The notes beneath the pieces are model-generated. The model saw only the letters and a list, made by a program, of their open reading frames with translations. It had not been told where the DNA came from and did no database searches. Made by a program: the position numbers and the translations under genes. DNA of 64,000 nucleotides. Origin: Miscanthus floridulus. Its lineage: Eukaryota; Streptophyta; Magnoliopsida; Poales; Poaceae. Position 1 is the stretch's first letter; every line of letters begins with the position of its first letter. The stretch spans positions 79,610,570 to 79,674,569 of the forward strand of contig NC_089598.1 in the NCBI RefSeq assembly GCF_019320115.1, written 5' to 3'. Below, in pieces: positions 45,119 to 56,955 of the stretch.

Positions 45119-47041
45119 TGTCGGCGCAAAAATGTGTCAATGCGCCGAGCACACAGCAAGCCGGAAGGATCTACTTAGGATGAGCCTAGAGATCCACTTG
45201 GCTTCAATGCAGGGTTAGCCGATCTTGCGTATTCCTCCCGAGGCGTGCCAGTCAATTTGACCTGCAATTGATAAGAAGAGAAAGTTTATCAGTAATTTAA
45301 GATGGAACATACTGGTCTTTACCTAGATAGTTCCAAGTGTGCCACTTTGGGAGCAACCAGATGGGAAAATTGACTAAACGGCCGATACGCGAAGAAATCG
45401 GCTGCTACGGACTGTGAAGCTCGTGGATCGCGATTGATTTTACGTTGATAGGTACAATGCACGTGGATATAAGAAAAATCATCAGCTAGGTGGATATTAC
45501 CAGTGTAAAGCATTGTGCCAATGAATCTAACGAGAAAGGATATAACATGCGAGTGAATCGACTGTTTAGTACGAATGGATCTACAAACGCTCTGAATCTA
45601 ATCTGTTACCATCAATAGTGAGGTCCGATCGGATCGATGGCAGCTATGATGATAATAACAAACCAAAATCGAAGAATCCGTAAAACCATCTATACATTGA
45701 CAGGCTTTCTAAAAGATATGCTATATGTGTGAACGCTCAAGCGAATCGGCTAAAATAACCGATTCAGGTGGAAAATGACTACAGCATGTGAACAATCGAC
45801 TAGTTAACATGGACAAATCTATGAACTTATCAGACTTAACCTGCTATCTCTAACAGTAGAGTTCGACCGGATCGATGGCAGCCGTGATAAAGACAACAAA
45901 TCAAACATTCAAAGTAAACAACTCTATTCATATTTAACAGAATCATGAAGACACACTATAGGTGTTAAAGTATAGGTGATCGGCTATTTAGCCGATGCAG
46001 GCATAACAAACAGTTAAGGTCACGTCTGATCGAGAACAAATCTACCAACTAGCATCCTTCGATCTAAAGTGCCATTAGTGGGGATCGATCGGATCTTTGC
46101 AGCCATAACAACGAACTATAGACCAAATTTAACCAGCCAGCAAACCATCTCAAGATCAGACATGCCTTAACCGCATACTATGCATGATCAAGATCAAAAT
46201 AGAACAGCCAATGAAACATAACCCGTCGCTCAAAGTAAGAAACATCATATTGTAACAAAGCAAACGATAGACTAAAAGGATGTAAGGCCGATCTAGATCA
46301 ATCTCGATCGGGCAGGCTGATGTTGCTGAAAATTAATGACGATAAGAACATCAGCAAGATCGGTAACTTAATGAATCTACCCAAAGGATGCCACTCTTAG
46401 GTAGAGTCGATAACTTGACTTTGATCTAATTCGAGCAGTGGAGGTCGAACTTAACCGATGCAGCCGTACTTGAACTAGATAAGAGTCGATAACTAGCTTA
46501 TACTAGAGTTCGCAGTGGAGGTCGAACTTAACCGATGCAGCCGTATAAACAGAAGTATAAGCTATGACGGTACTTACAGACAAGCCAGAGGTCGACTGGA
46601 CCGATGCAGCCCAGCTTGTTGAAGAACTCGCCGAGATCTGCACTACTCCTACTCCTAAGGGTTGGCGTAGAGCCAAAAAATAACTTGTATTGATTGATTG
46701 GATGATCTTTTTACAATAGTCGGGGTCCAATATTTATACCCGGAGCCTAAGCATGAATCCTACTCAAGTACGACTCATTACAATCTTTGGTATAAAAGAA
46801 AACATTTCTAACTTAGGATAACTTGGACCATAATCTTTCCCTTTTTGTAGAGTCCGACATGTATTTCCCGACGGCAACCGTAGCTCATTGTCGTTATCTG
46901 CTGACGTCATTCGAAGAGAGCCGATTCCAGTGTCACATCCGAATCTGCTGATATCGATCCTCATGCAATCGATTCCTTGATTGACATAATCTTAGAAGCT
47001 TCGAGTTCTCGCGTTCTTCTTCCCAAATTTTGGTCTAAACA
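45119..47041 (-). repeat. Complete LTR (1.92 kb) of the Tat-related element
   Basis: On the minus strand it runs from TGTTTAGACC (47041) to GCGCCGACA (45119), a TG...CA LTR. It has a polypurine tract on one side and a primer site plus gag start on the other, so it served both as a 3' and a 5' LTR. A TATA-like box TATAAATA is on the minus strand near 46735. It aligns with 55766-56955 over 45119-46308. Confidence 0.88.
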
Positions 47042-47349
47042 CATGCCCCCAATTTTAGGATAAAAATGATTTTATTCCAAAATTCCTATTCACCTGTTTA
47101 CCATGTCACAGCCATTTTATTCTGAGATATGCGCGTGACTCCTGATTTCTTGGCCTGAGTCTTATATAATATCCCAACAATACATTTTCCAACTCACTTG
47201 GACCATTTGCTTTCCCCTTCTTTCTCGAGCAAATCTTAACAGCCGACGTCACCATCGCCAAAGCCTCAATCCTAGCAAATCCTCTGCTCTATCAAGCTTT
47301 TACTCAAGTGATCTTCCTCAGATTTAAATCTATTTCGACTGCATTGGCG

Positions 47350-50300
47350 ACTAGTGACCACGTCCCTGAGGTATGCTTTTAAGTTGCCACTCTCCAAGTA
47401 TTGGTCGCTACCCAGCATTTCCCTTCTTCTCAAATTTATTTTATCTAATTTCTAGGAAATGAGAAACAAAATCTTGATTCCATCAGTTGTTGCCCCTAAT
47501 GTCTATTTTCTTGGGTCTATGGGTGACCCTGATCCATCTAATTTTATCCATTAAGAAACCAACCAAATCCCCTTCAAATAATCTATAGTGGATTTGTCCT
47601 CCTGGAACACCAAAACTCCCTTCAGAAACTGGCCTAAAATGCCTAGGGGATGGAGAGACTGGTTTCGTAGGGTATCCGAGAAAAAGGCTGGAGATTGGGA
47701 GCTTTATGATTGAATCAATGCTTGACACTCTCATTGTCTGGGATGGAGAGGAATGATTAACTCCTGATTTCTACATCTTATTTCTAGTCTAACACCCTAA
47801 ATGCTTTCGTTTTTGTCATGACCCAATGACCATCACTTTGGCTGATGTTCATATGTTGACCGGCCTTAGAATAATAGGATCGATGGAGCCTTATGACTTC
47901 TTAAGTGCTGGATCCAAGAAATTAGCCAAAATATCAGACTGCACAGGATGGGCAAGCTACATTCTGAATCACATCGGAGACAGATCAATTGTTAGTGAAA
48001 GAGAATATGTGGCCTTTTTGAACATGTGGCTAGAGAGATTCATTTTCTGTGGGTCATCGTGTGGTCCGACTTACAATCACAAGCTTATGGTAGAGCATCT
48101 AGCAGTAGGTGCTGGTATTCCTCTTGGAAAGTATCTGTTCGGGGCTGCTTATCATCTGATGCACCAGGTAGCTGCCCAGATATTGAAAATGAACCAGTAC
48201 ATACTATCAGTGGTCCTTGGTGGTTGATACAGCTATGGCTGAACCTGTATATGCACAAGATTGTAAGACCTGATCTCAGAAACCTGAGCTTTCCTTCCTC
48301 CAACTTTGATGAGAAATATAGAGGCGAGGAAGGGAGGACTCCTCAATGCATGAGCTATGGTGAAGCTGCATCGGCCATAACAATTACTTTCGATGTTGGC
48401 CATCTCTTCAAAAAGTTTTATAGAGGGTTTGATGCAGATATCTTGACTTGGCTATCCTATGATGAGGATGAGAACAATGAGCTGGTCTTCCCATTCAAAT
48501 TTCGATTTGAATCAGGCTATTCAGACAAAACGGCGGCTGCAATCTTTAATTTCTTCATCAAGCCCTGTATTCTTCCAGCCGAATTTCATCATGTCCGCGA
48601 CAAAATGTCTACAGGTTCCTTCCTTCCAAGCAATCTTCCAACCTATGAGTTTTACAACCCTTCTTTTGTAGCTCGTCAGTTTGGTCTTGGTCAACTGCCT
48701 CCTCAACTGTTCTTCAAGGATATACTAAGGCCAAGAGAGGGTATTTGTGAAGTAATGGAAGCTTCCGGAGTCTTCCAACTAGGATCAGATCTTCCTTCTC
48801 TTTGTTGCATGACTAGACAAGAGTCAACTTCTCTTTCAATCTTTTTGACTCCTGGTGGCAAGAATGGCACTCCTATCTCTTTTATGGACTGGTCCATCCT
48901 AGATGCATAGCTCTAGATGGAGAGATTGCTTCTAACAGTGAGGTAACTTACCATCCCTTTTTCAAAAAAATTATTCAATGAATTCCCCCACCAACTATTC
49001 TAACAGACCTTTTTAGGACATCAAATTCGATCCCCCAAGCTTGGACAGGAAGGGGCATCCTATATATTATCAACCACCATGCCCAGTTTTAAGAATAGGA
49101 TCAGCTGCACCTCCACTGAAGAAGCTGATGAAAACTCATGTTGCTTCCACAATCATAACGTATCAATCTTCAAAGCGCAAGGCGGTCCAAGGGACAACCC
49201 AGAAAACTGTTACTGGAAAAGACTTCACAGAATGAGACCATCGACTACCCAGGTAAAACACTTACCTCTCATCTCAAAGTGATATTCAACTTCTAATCCT
49301 GTTCCTTTCTTCACAGTTATCAATCATTGTGTCTCAACCTGCTCTGGGTACGGAACTGTTGTCCCAGGCATTCGAGTCAGCATCAACTGAACCTTCATCG
49401 GCCGATCCTCAAAAGGAGCCAATTTTGGTTGAAACAATCGAGCTTCCAAGACAGCAGAAGATGTAAGTCCTTCCATTTCACCCCCTGATGTTATCAAGGT
49501 ATCTCTTTAAAGTTCTTGATTCTTATTCAGTTCTCACCCTTCATCTTACTATTTATCATGCCAGATACCCATGCAAGAGTAGGAATCTGACAGTCCTCCT
49601 GTTGGCATTGAGAATGATCCTATTGCTATTGACACTCAGACTATCGATTCTCTAGTTCAGCACACAACTGATGGTAAGAAAGTCATATGCTTAGTTTATC
49701 TCTCTACAACAAATATGAACTGGAAATCTTCCCTGATGCTTGCAGATACCAATGTTGAGAGTTTAGAGCCGATTCAACCAGATATCATTGGTGCATCATC
49801 AGCCATTCCTTCTTCTAAGATAGAAGCTATCTTAGAAAAGGTACCGTACTTGGTTCACTGTTTGTCTTATTATCAACTAATTCAATCCTCTTAACAAGAT
49901 TTTCTTATATATAGGTACTTAATCTTCCAGCTCCAAGCTATTCTTTCAATCTTAAAGAGTATCTAGATGAAGATGAAATTAGCTCATCAGCCGCCTCTTC
50001 TAAAGAAGCTTTATCAGAAGAGACCAAAAATCAGTTAAGGGATATATTGCCAATGCTTGATAAGAATATAGCCGATTTGGTCTAAGATATGGATTCAATG
50101 CAAAGGGTTTCCTTGGCCTTTAAGGATAATTCATCCCTGGTTCTTACCAAAGTCTTATCATTTTTGTCTGCCATTGAAGATGAAGCCCCAAAGGTAAAAA
50201 AGGCTTAGAGGAACCTATCTAACCATGAAACTTTATTAGCCAAGAAGAACTCCAATTGGCAAGAGGCCAAAGAGCTGACATAGCTGATCGATGATTTGAA

Positions 50301-50601
50301 GAACTCCTCCCTTAGGATCGATCTAGAGCTGACCCAACTAGAAATCAAGCGTGTAGAACTTGAGAAGGAACTGAAGAACGTGAAGGCTGCCATTGATCGC
50401 CACAAGTCCACTCTGGCCCAAATACCCGATGCCATTAAGGAGAAGAAACAAGAATTGCTGCCCATGGTCAAGAAGGCAGGGCCATTTGTAGCAGCCTTGA
50501 GGATGTTCTTGGATCAGTCGAAGAGGATAAGGAACAAATCGTGAAAGTCGACGCTATCCGGCTAGAAGCATTAAAAGCAATCCAGGATGTTCTAAACTTG
50601 T
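47350..50601 (+). pseudogene. Antisense plant-mobile-domain gene of the second element, decayed
   Basis: It is homologous to the antisense gene of the full-length element. After an acceptor at about 47457 it reads EMRNKILIPSV and GSMGDPDPSNF (compare ELRNKLVIPT and GPMGNPDPTD), then with frameshifts and stops TLADVHMLTGLRII, VAFLNMWLERFIFCG, GPWWLIQLWLNLYMHK and YEFYNPSFVARQFGLGQLPP (47826-48910). Further exons lie at about 49017-50060. A coiled-coil end (RIDLELTQLEIKRVELEKEL) follows at 50296, with the conserved terminus DAIRLEALKAIQDVLNL at about 50550-50601. The domain is the plant mobile domain. The function in an element is unknown. Confidence 0.8.
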
Positions 50602-51018
50602 AATCTGTGTGTCAACATGTATCTTGTGTAGCACCAATGGTAACCATATTGTTTGTTGGCTTATTGTATTTCTTGTCTCGGCTAAAGAGCTGATTTGCAA
50701 ATAGTTGATTCCAGAATTCTAACTTTGATCTGATAAGTCTGAAAACACAGTCTTTATTAAGAAAATCCCCTCAATCTTCTATTCTCAGCCTCATTCTCTT
50801 CAGCATTAGTGCAGTGGTGCTTCACCTCCTATTAATTGCAGTTGCCTTTTGCATGCTCCGAGACACCCACCACCTCATTTCGTGGCTTCAAATACCCGCC
50901 GAGGGCTCTGGCCTCGAACACATCTATACTTGCTACTGCTCATGTTCCTTTGCACGTCTCCACCCTCACAAACTCTATAGCAGCCTTCTTCCCCTTCTTG
51001 TAGATCCAACCAAACTTC

Positions 51019-51871
51019 ATGGCCGGCGAGGACAACCGAGGCAAACATACGGTGGAGGAGATTCTAGAGGAAGACATGCCGGTGAGCCAGCGCCTTCGAC
51101 GCATGAGGTGAGATCGATATCTTTTGCTCATGGCAATGAACTTTCCTAACTTGTCTATAGGTTCATCTTGAATGATAGCCTTTGTCCTCTTCCTAGGGCC
51201 GATGAGCCCTCTAATGCTATATCTGATGTTGCCTCTGCGCCGGACTCGTCGTTGGACTCCTTTGATTCCTATAACAGTGACGATGCCTGACGTTTCCTCT
51301 AGGAGTGGAGGGTAGCCTAGGACCGTTATTCTGAGGCAACTCGGGAAATGTTTAGCTTGAGATCTGCCTTGGGGTCTCTCAAGCCGCTCTTCACGCCGTC
51401 GAGGAAGAGGCCAGCGCCACTCGGGCGTGGCTGGTCAAATTCGATGCCATGGTGGCAGGTAAGATGGACTCCAAGAACATCTTTACTTTGATTTCTACTG
51501 TCTTTATCTTGATAGTTACTTTGTTTCTGTGATCGCCAGCCCTGATGGTGCAGTTGGAGTCCCTCCAATTAGCGATGAACGTGGCAACGGTGGCTGTCAA
51601 CGCCTGGGGCCTCCTCATCAACGCCCGCCTCCATGATGTTCCAGCCCGCGTCCAAGAGATCGTCCTTCATGGCGTCCGTCATGGCACATCGGTGGCGCTG
51701 GCTGTGGCATAGGTTCAGACCAGGTACGAGCTCCATACCATGGAGATCAGTTTCCCGATGGGCGATGGCCCCGAGGAGCATGAGGACTTGATCGAGGAGT
51801 TTGTCGATGCAGTGGAAGCCATCATGGACATCACATCCGCTTAGGATGTGATAAACAAAGTCTTCGATTAG
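51019..51871 (+). pseudogene. Second antisense gene in the minus-strand element
   Basis: A TATA-poor leader precedes ATG 51019, MAGEDNRGKHTVEEILEEDM, then PVSQRLRRM and a GT donor at about 51109. The next exon (about 51198 onward) encodes ADEPSNAISDVASAPDSSLD and, past several stops, DRYSEATREMFSLRSALGSL. A last exon from about 51538 encodes LMVQLESLQLAMNVATVAVN, then AWGLLINARLHDVPARVQEI, and ends MDITSA...DVINKVFD. The protein is mostly helical and acidic with no catalytic motif. I recognise it only as a type of hypothetical protein common in grass genomes. It has no counterpart in the full-length element of this window. Confidence 0.65.
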
Positions 51872-51899
51872 TTTGTATTTAGGGCAAACTGATCAGTGA

Positions 51900-52330
51900 A
51901 TGAAATCCTCTATCTTTCTATGATTGTATCTGTGTACTTTCTGACGTGTCATGATTTTTCCTATGTTTGTTTTTGCTCTATAGGCGATACATCTTGTATT
52001 AGCTTTTTCCCCCTTTTGAGTTAATTTTGAACTAAAGGCGATATCCTTTTGGTACCGGCTATTAGAGCTGATGACTGAACAAATCAGATGTCAAGTGTTG
52101 ATCCAAACGTTAGGATAATATTCCTTCAAACATTTTTTCATCGATCGGTTTTGATAGGTTGTACCAGAACTCTTCAGATCAAAGATTAAATAATTGATTA
52201 TTCTAAGCCAAGCATCTCATTAAACAAAACAATCTTTAAACTTCCTTTAATAAATCTATCGGCTCTGGCTTGTACCCAGGATCCAACTTATCGCTTACAC
52301 ACGTCATCCTGGGCCTATCTCTAGGACCAA
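51900..52330 (-). pseudogene. Deletion junction: PR-RT linker fused to pol C-terminus
   Basis: On the minus strand, DRPRMTCVSDKLDPGYKPEP and IDLLKE (52330-52250) match DRPRPTFISAKLDSKCKQQ and IDVLKE of the full-length element just before its RT. Within about 100 bases a frame reads CLKEYYPNVW, matching KYLKKYYPSI at the very end of that pol. About 2.9 kb of RT, RNase H and integrase sequence is thus missing. The remaining DNA to 51900 is AT-rich spacer. Confidence 0.75.
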
Positions 52331-52339
52331 TGTCTATCT

Positions 52340-53401
52340 TCTTTAATCCACTGGCCGACACGAAGCCATGTCCTTAGCTTACCACTTGTGCCATCTGTTG
52401 GATTATCCATTAAAACAAACTCTCAGAGTCGATTGCTTGGATCGACTATTGGCTTTCATCACTGATCTTAATGAAGCCTCCTTCCCATAGCTTGCTAGAA
52501 AAACACTCGAAGTCTTCTAGCTCCCAATACACTGGATCGGCTGTTGTGATACTCATAGATTCATCAGCACAAACTAGCTCAACATCATCTCCATGCCACT
52601 AAAACAGACATTGATGTATGATTGATGGCACACAACAATTTGCATGAATCCAATCATGACCAAGGAGTAGACTGTATGAACCTTTTCCATCAATGATGAA
52701 GAATGTGGTGAGTAAAGTCTAACTTTCAATTGTTAGTTCGACGTTCATTGCCCCCTAGTCTTAGATGCATTACCCCTAAAATCCTTATGCATCATGTTGG
52801 TCTCAATCAAATCTCCTGGTCCCTTGCTAAGCTTGTAAAAAGTGGTATAAGGCATAAGATTGACAGAAGCACCTCCATCCACCAACATCTTGCTCATCGG
52901 CTTCCCATCAACAAAACCTTTTACATATAAGGCCTTTAAGTGTCGATGCTTGATTGGATTATTGAATATAGCATGTTGTATCACTGTCACCTTGACAACT
53001 ATTTCCTCATACTCTGATTCATCAAAATCTGAATAGACTTCTTGGTTTGCTGGAGCTTTAAATTCTGACGGCAATAGAAAAGCCATTTGAATATTAGCTG
53101 ATGGTTGACCCCTATCGGCTGTTTGTTTAGCACGCCACACTTGAGGTCTACCAGACGCCTGAACCTGTTCTAACTCTCTATTCCTTAGGTGTTGCACCCT
53201 CCTTTTCTGGCTTCTTGTCAAACCTCCTAGACACCATTGCCCTTCCTGCCATACATATTCTTCTTCATTATCTTCTTTATAATCAGCCCAGTTTTGATCA
53301 ACAACTCGCTTTCCTAGCCGATCATGAATACTTCTATTTTTTAAGCACCGATCCATATTATGATGATACTCATCTCGAGCATGGATAGATCGACGGTTCA
53401 C
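52340..53401 (-). pseudogene. Protease and preceding gag tail, minus-strand element
   Basis: The frame 53401-52745 contains NRSIHDRLGKRVVDQNW, CLGGLTRSQKRRVQHLRNRE and HLKALYVKGFVDGKPMSKML, then VDGGASVNLMPY, the aspartic protease site. After a small frameshift the C-terminal half continues as LLLGHDWIHANCCVPS (about 52640). It aligns with 21250-22200 of the full-length element. The protease loop has the same Asp-Gly-Gly-Ala as that element. Confidence 0.82.
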
Positions 53402-53479
53402 TTGAGATTGCCTGAACTCCTAATATTGCTCACTCCACTCTGGGCAATTATTTTTAGTAGCAATTTTAGACATTGATTC

Positions 53480-55740
53480 CAACAATGTTTGAACAAAGGA
53501 CAATTCTAATGTGATTCAGCTTGCTTTCTTTCATACCTCTCCTCTTCTTGTTAACACTGGTATTCTTTCTCCTTTAATCAACGCTAATAACCCTTTTCCT
53601 TTTGCTGCTACCATTTATTCAATAGAATTTGTGATGTAACATGTGGCCTTGTTGCCCCATCCCTTGATGTTTCTTCCTACTCATATCGGCTCTTTTGTTC
53701 ATCATGATACATTCTAATCTTTTTGTATTCATCAGCCGATATTTGTATGTCGGGATGGACTATTCCAGTTTCTCTTGATCTTGCTAATGTTAGGACTTTA
53801 GTCTTCCCTTTGAGCAACCTAGCATCAACCATGTTATGATCTCTTGGGAAAGGATTATCATCAACTTTTATCTTTCGAGGTGTATCAAATTTGAGCCTTC
53901 CTTACTGAATAGCCCTCTGTATATGTTTCTACAAAACTCTACACTCATTAGTGGAATGAGAAGTAACTTTATGAAATTTGTAGAACTTCTTATTCTTCAA
54001 CTGATCAGGAGACAACATAACATGATTGTCGGGCAACTTGATTTGTCCCTTCTCAAGCAAGAAATCGAAGAGTTTGTCTGATTTTGTGATGTTGAAATCA
54101 TAGCTCTCTTCGACTTCTCTTCCCCCAAGGATTTGGCACCATTACTATCTTCTTACCCCAATTCCATTCAGCCGCGGCAACCTCTTCTTCTTCATCATCT
54201 TCATAGTCGTCATCAACTAAATATGGATTATAGGTTTTGGCAATTGCGGTACTCTTCTGGAATTAGGTATCTCTACGCATATTCTAAAATTGGCTATTGA
54301 GCGCTGCCACTCGTTGAGCCAACTAGCCTAAATTATCAAACTCTTGTCCCAATAGCTTCTCTCTCCATGTTGGCAACATTCCTTGAATGACCAAAGCAAC
54401 TAGTTGATCATCGGTCAAGTTTAATGAGAAGCACAAATTCCTGGTCTCTCGGAATCTCTAAAGAAACTCGGTGCCCGATTCATTAGTTCTCTGCCTTATG
54501 GTCATCAAATCGGTAATTTTCTTTTCTCCTATCCCAGTATAAAAATATGTATGAAACTTCTTCTCTAGGTTAGCCCAATTAGCAATGGAGTTAACTGGCA
54601 GCGATGAAAACTAAGTAAAGGCTGGCCCTGACAGAGACAAGGAGAAGAAACAAACTCGATGGGCCTCTTCAATGGATGCTTCACCTAACTGTGTAAGGTA
54701 CCGACTGACATGTTCTATTGTACTTGCGCTATCTTGGCCAGTGAACTTAGCAAACTCTAGGAGCCTATAATTTATAGAGAGAGCGACCAAATCATACCAC
54801 TTTGGATATGGGCATTTGTACGAGAAGGTATACCCTTTTGGCTTCAAACTAAACTGATTCTTCATCATCTCGGTCACTCTAAGCAACAACTCATCAGCAT
54901 TTGAATTTGGATTTCTCTACAATTGCTGACCCATTTGTGGATTAAAATTTCGGGTACATTGATACCTTGGATTTGGAATCATGTGAAGGGTGTTGTGATC
55001 TATGCCATAATGATATCATTGTGGAGTCTCTATCTGTTGGGTCCTTTGCTATTTTGCTGCTTGAAGTCTCTGGTTATAGATATTATGATTTATATCTCTA
55101 CAAATCATTTGAACTGATGACACTATTTTTTAGCCGACGGTGGTATTTGGCCTGATGTGCCAAAATTAACCATCTAGTTCTGACCATGCCCCGTCGGCTA
55201 TTGCACATACTGCATCGCTGATCTAGGATTATTTTGTACTTGATTGGTGGTGGTACCTTGAATTTGCTCAGATGAGCTCTGAATTGCCTGGACATCATCA
55301 ACACCAGCTAATGCTGCTTCTTGATGGCTAGTACCAGCTTAATTAGTCCCCTGAGTCGATGGATGTGGAATATTGTAATAAGCCAGCCCAACCTAACCAA
55401 TTGGAAACCCATGAAACACCTCTTTCATGGTGTTGTGGAATGTGTTCAAGAAAACTATATTGTGGTTCAATATGACATCATGAACAGATTTGTTTATAGC
55501 CTCCACGAAGAAATGCCTATCCTCAACTTCATCTGCATCTGTCTACCCATACAATAGACCTCTTGGTACTGGATATTTCTAAACAACTTTATTATCACGT
55601 GTCTTGGTGTAGGATAACAAACACTTGTTTTGAAATTCTTCTATTGCTTTGCTGATGACATCTTTATCCTCATCAGGTAGGTCTTCATAAGGTACCATAA
55701 GGATGTCATTGTTGTTGTAAGCCGCCATGATGATTGTGGG
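53480..55740 (-). pseudogene. gag of the minus-strand element, many stops
   Basis: The start MAAYNNNDILMVPYEDLP lies at 55728. The gag domain is at about 54890-54250 (RVTEMMKNQFSLKPKGYTFS, FAKFTGQDSASTIEHVSRYL, FSLSLSGPAFT, QRTNESGTEFL). It is broken by more than ten stops and frameshifts. Order and motifs match 18608-20460 of the full-length element at roughly half identity in protein, so the two belong to related but distinct families. Confidence 0.82.
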
Positions 55741-55758
55741 GTCCCACTAGGCATGCCA
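55741..55758 (-). promoter_or_regulatory. Probable primer-binding site of the minus-strand element
   Basis: On the minus strand TGGCATGCCTAGTGGGAC lies 7 bases after the LTR end. It matches the candidate site of the full-length element at most positions. Confidence 0.65.
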
Positions 55759-55765
55759 GAATGTG

Positions 55766-56955
55766 TGTCGGCGCCAAAACGTGTCAATGCTCTGGGCACA
55801 CAGCAAGTTAGAAGGATCTGCTTAGGACGAGCTCGGAGATCCACTTGGCTTCAACGCAGGGTTAGCCGATCCTGTGTATTTCTCCCAAGGCATGCCAGTC
55901 AATTTAACCTGCAATTGATAAGGAGAGAAAGTTTATTAGTAATTTAAAGTGGAACATGCCGGTCTTTGCCAAACAGTTCCAAGTGTGCCGCTTCAGGAGC
56001 AGCCAGATGGGAAAATCGACTAAACGACCGTACGCGAAGAAATCGACTGCTATGGACTATGAAGCTCGTGGATCATGATTGATTTTATGTTGATAGGTAC
56101 AATGCACGTGGATATAAGCAAAATCATTAGCTAGGTGGATATTATCAGTGTAAAGCATTGAGCCAATGAATCTAATGAGAAATGATATAACATGCGAATG
56201 AATCGACTGTTTAGTACGAATGGATCTACAAACGCTCTGAATCTAATCTGTTACCATCAACAGTGAGGTTCAATCGGATCGATGGCCGCTATGATGATAA
56301 TAACAAACCAAAACTGAAGAATCCGTAAAACCATCTATACATTGATAGTCTTTTCAAAAGACATGCTATATGTGTGAACGCTCAAGCGAATCGGCTGAAA
56401 TAATTGATTCAAGTGGAAAAAGGACTACAACATGTGAACAATCGACTAGTTAACATGGACAAATCTATGAACTTGTCAGACTTAACTAGCTATTTCTAAC
56501 AGTGGGGTTCGACCGGATCGATGACAGCCGTGATAAAGATAATAAATCAAACATTCAAAGTAAACATATCTATTTACATTTAACAGAATCATGAAGACAC
56601 ACTGTAGGCGTTAAAGCATAGGCGATCGGCTATTTAGCCGATGTAGGCATAGCAAACAGTTAAGGTCACGCCTGATCGAGAACAAATCTACCAACTAGCA
56701 TCCTCTGATCTAAAGTGCCATCAGTGGGGATCGACCAGATCATTGCAGCCATAATAGTGAACTATAGACTAGATTTAACCAGCCAGCAAACCACCTCAAG
56801 ATCGGACATGCCTTAACCGCGTACTATGCACGATCAAGATCAAAATAGAACCGTCAATGAAACATAACCCGTCGCTCAAAGTAAGAAACATCGTATTGTA
56901 ACAAAGCAAATGATGGACTAAAAGGATATAAGGCCGATCTAGATCAATCTCGACC
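55766..56955 (-). repeat. Truncated 5' LTR of the minus-strand element
   Basis: It aligns with 45119-46308 of the complete LTR at about 90% by eye and then stops abruptly at 56955, so about 730 bp of the LTR start, including its TATA box, are missing. Confidence 0.85.

Larger units (their letters stand above)
44712..56955 (-). mobile_element. Non-autonomous Tat-related Gypsy element, partial tandem, minus strand
   Basis: Read on the minus strand the order is: truncated 5' LTR (56955-55766), primer site (55758-55741), gag, protease, a deletion that removes RT-RNase H-integrase, the pol C-terminal end, two genes on the opposite strand, polypurine tract (47056-47046), complete LTR (47041-45119), a second primer-site/gag start (45118-44794), and a short LTR-end fragment (44793-44712). 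The second gag start and LTR fragment show that the element is a partial tandem made by recombination. It interrupts the LTR of another element. All coding parts carry stops. Confidence 0.88.
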
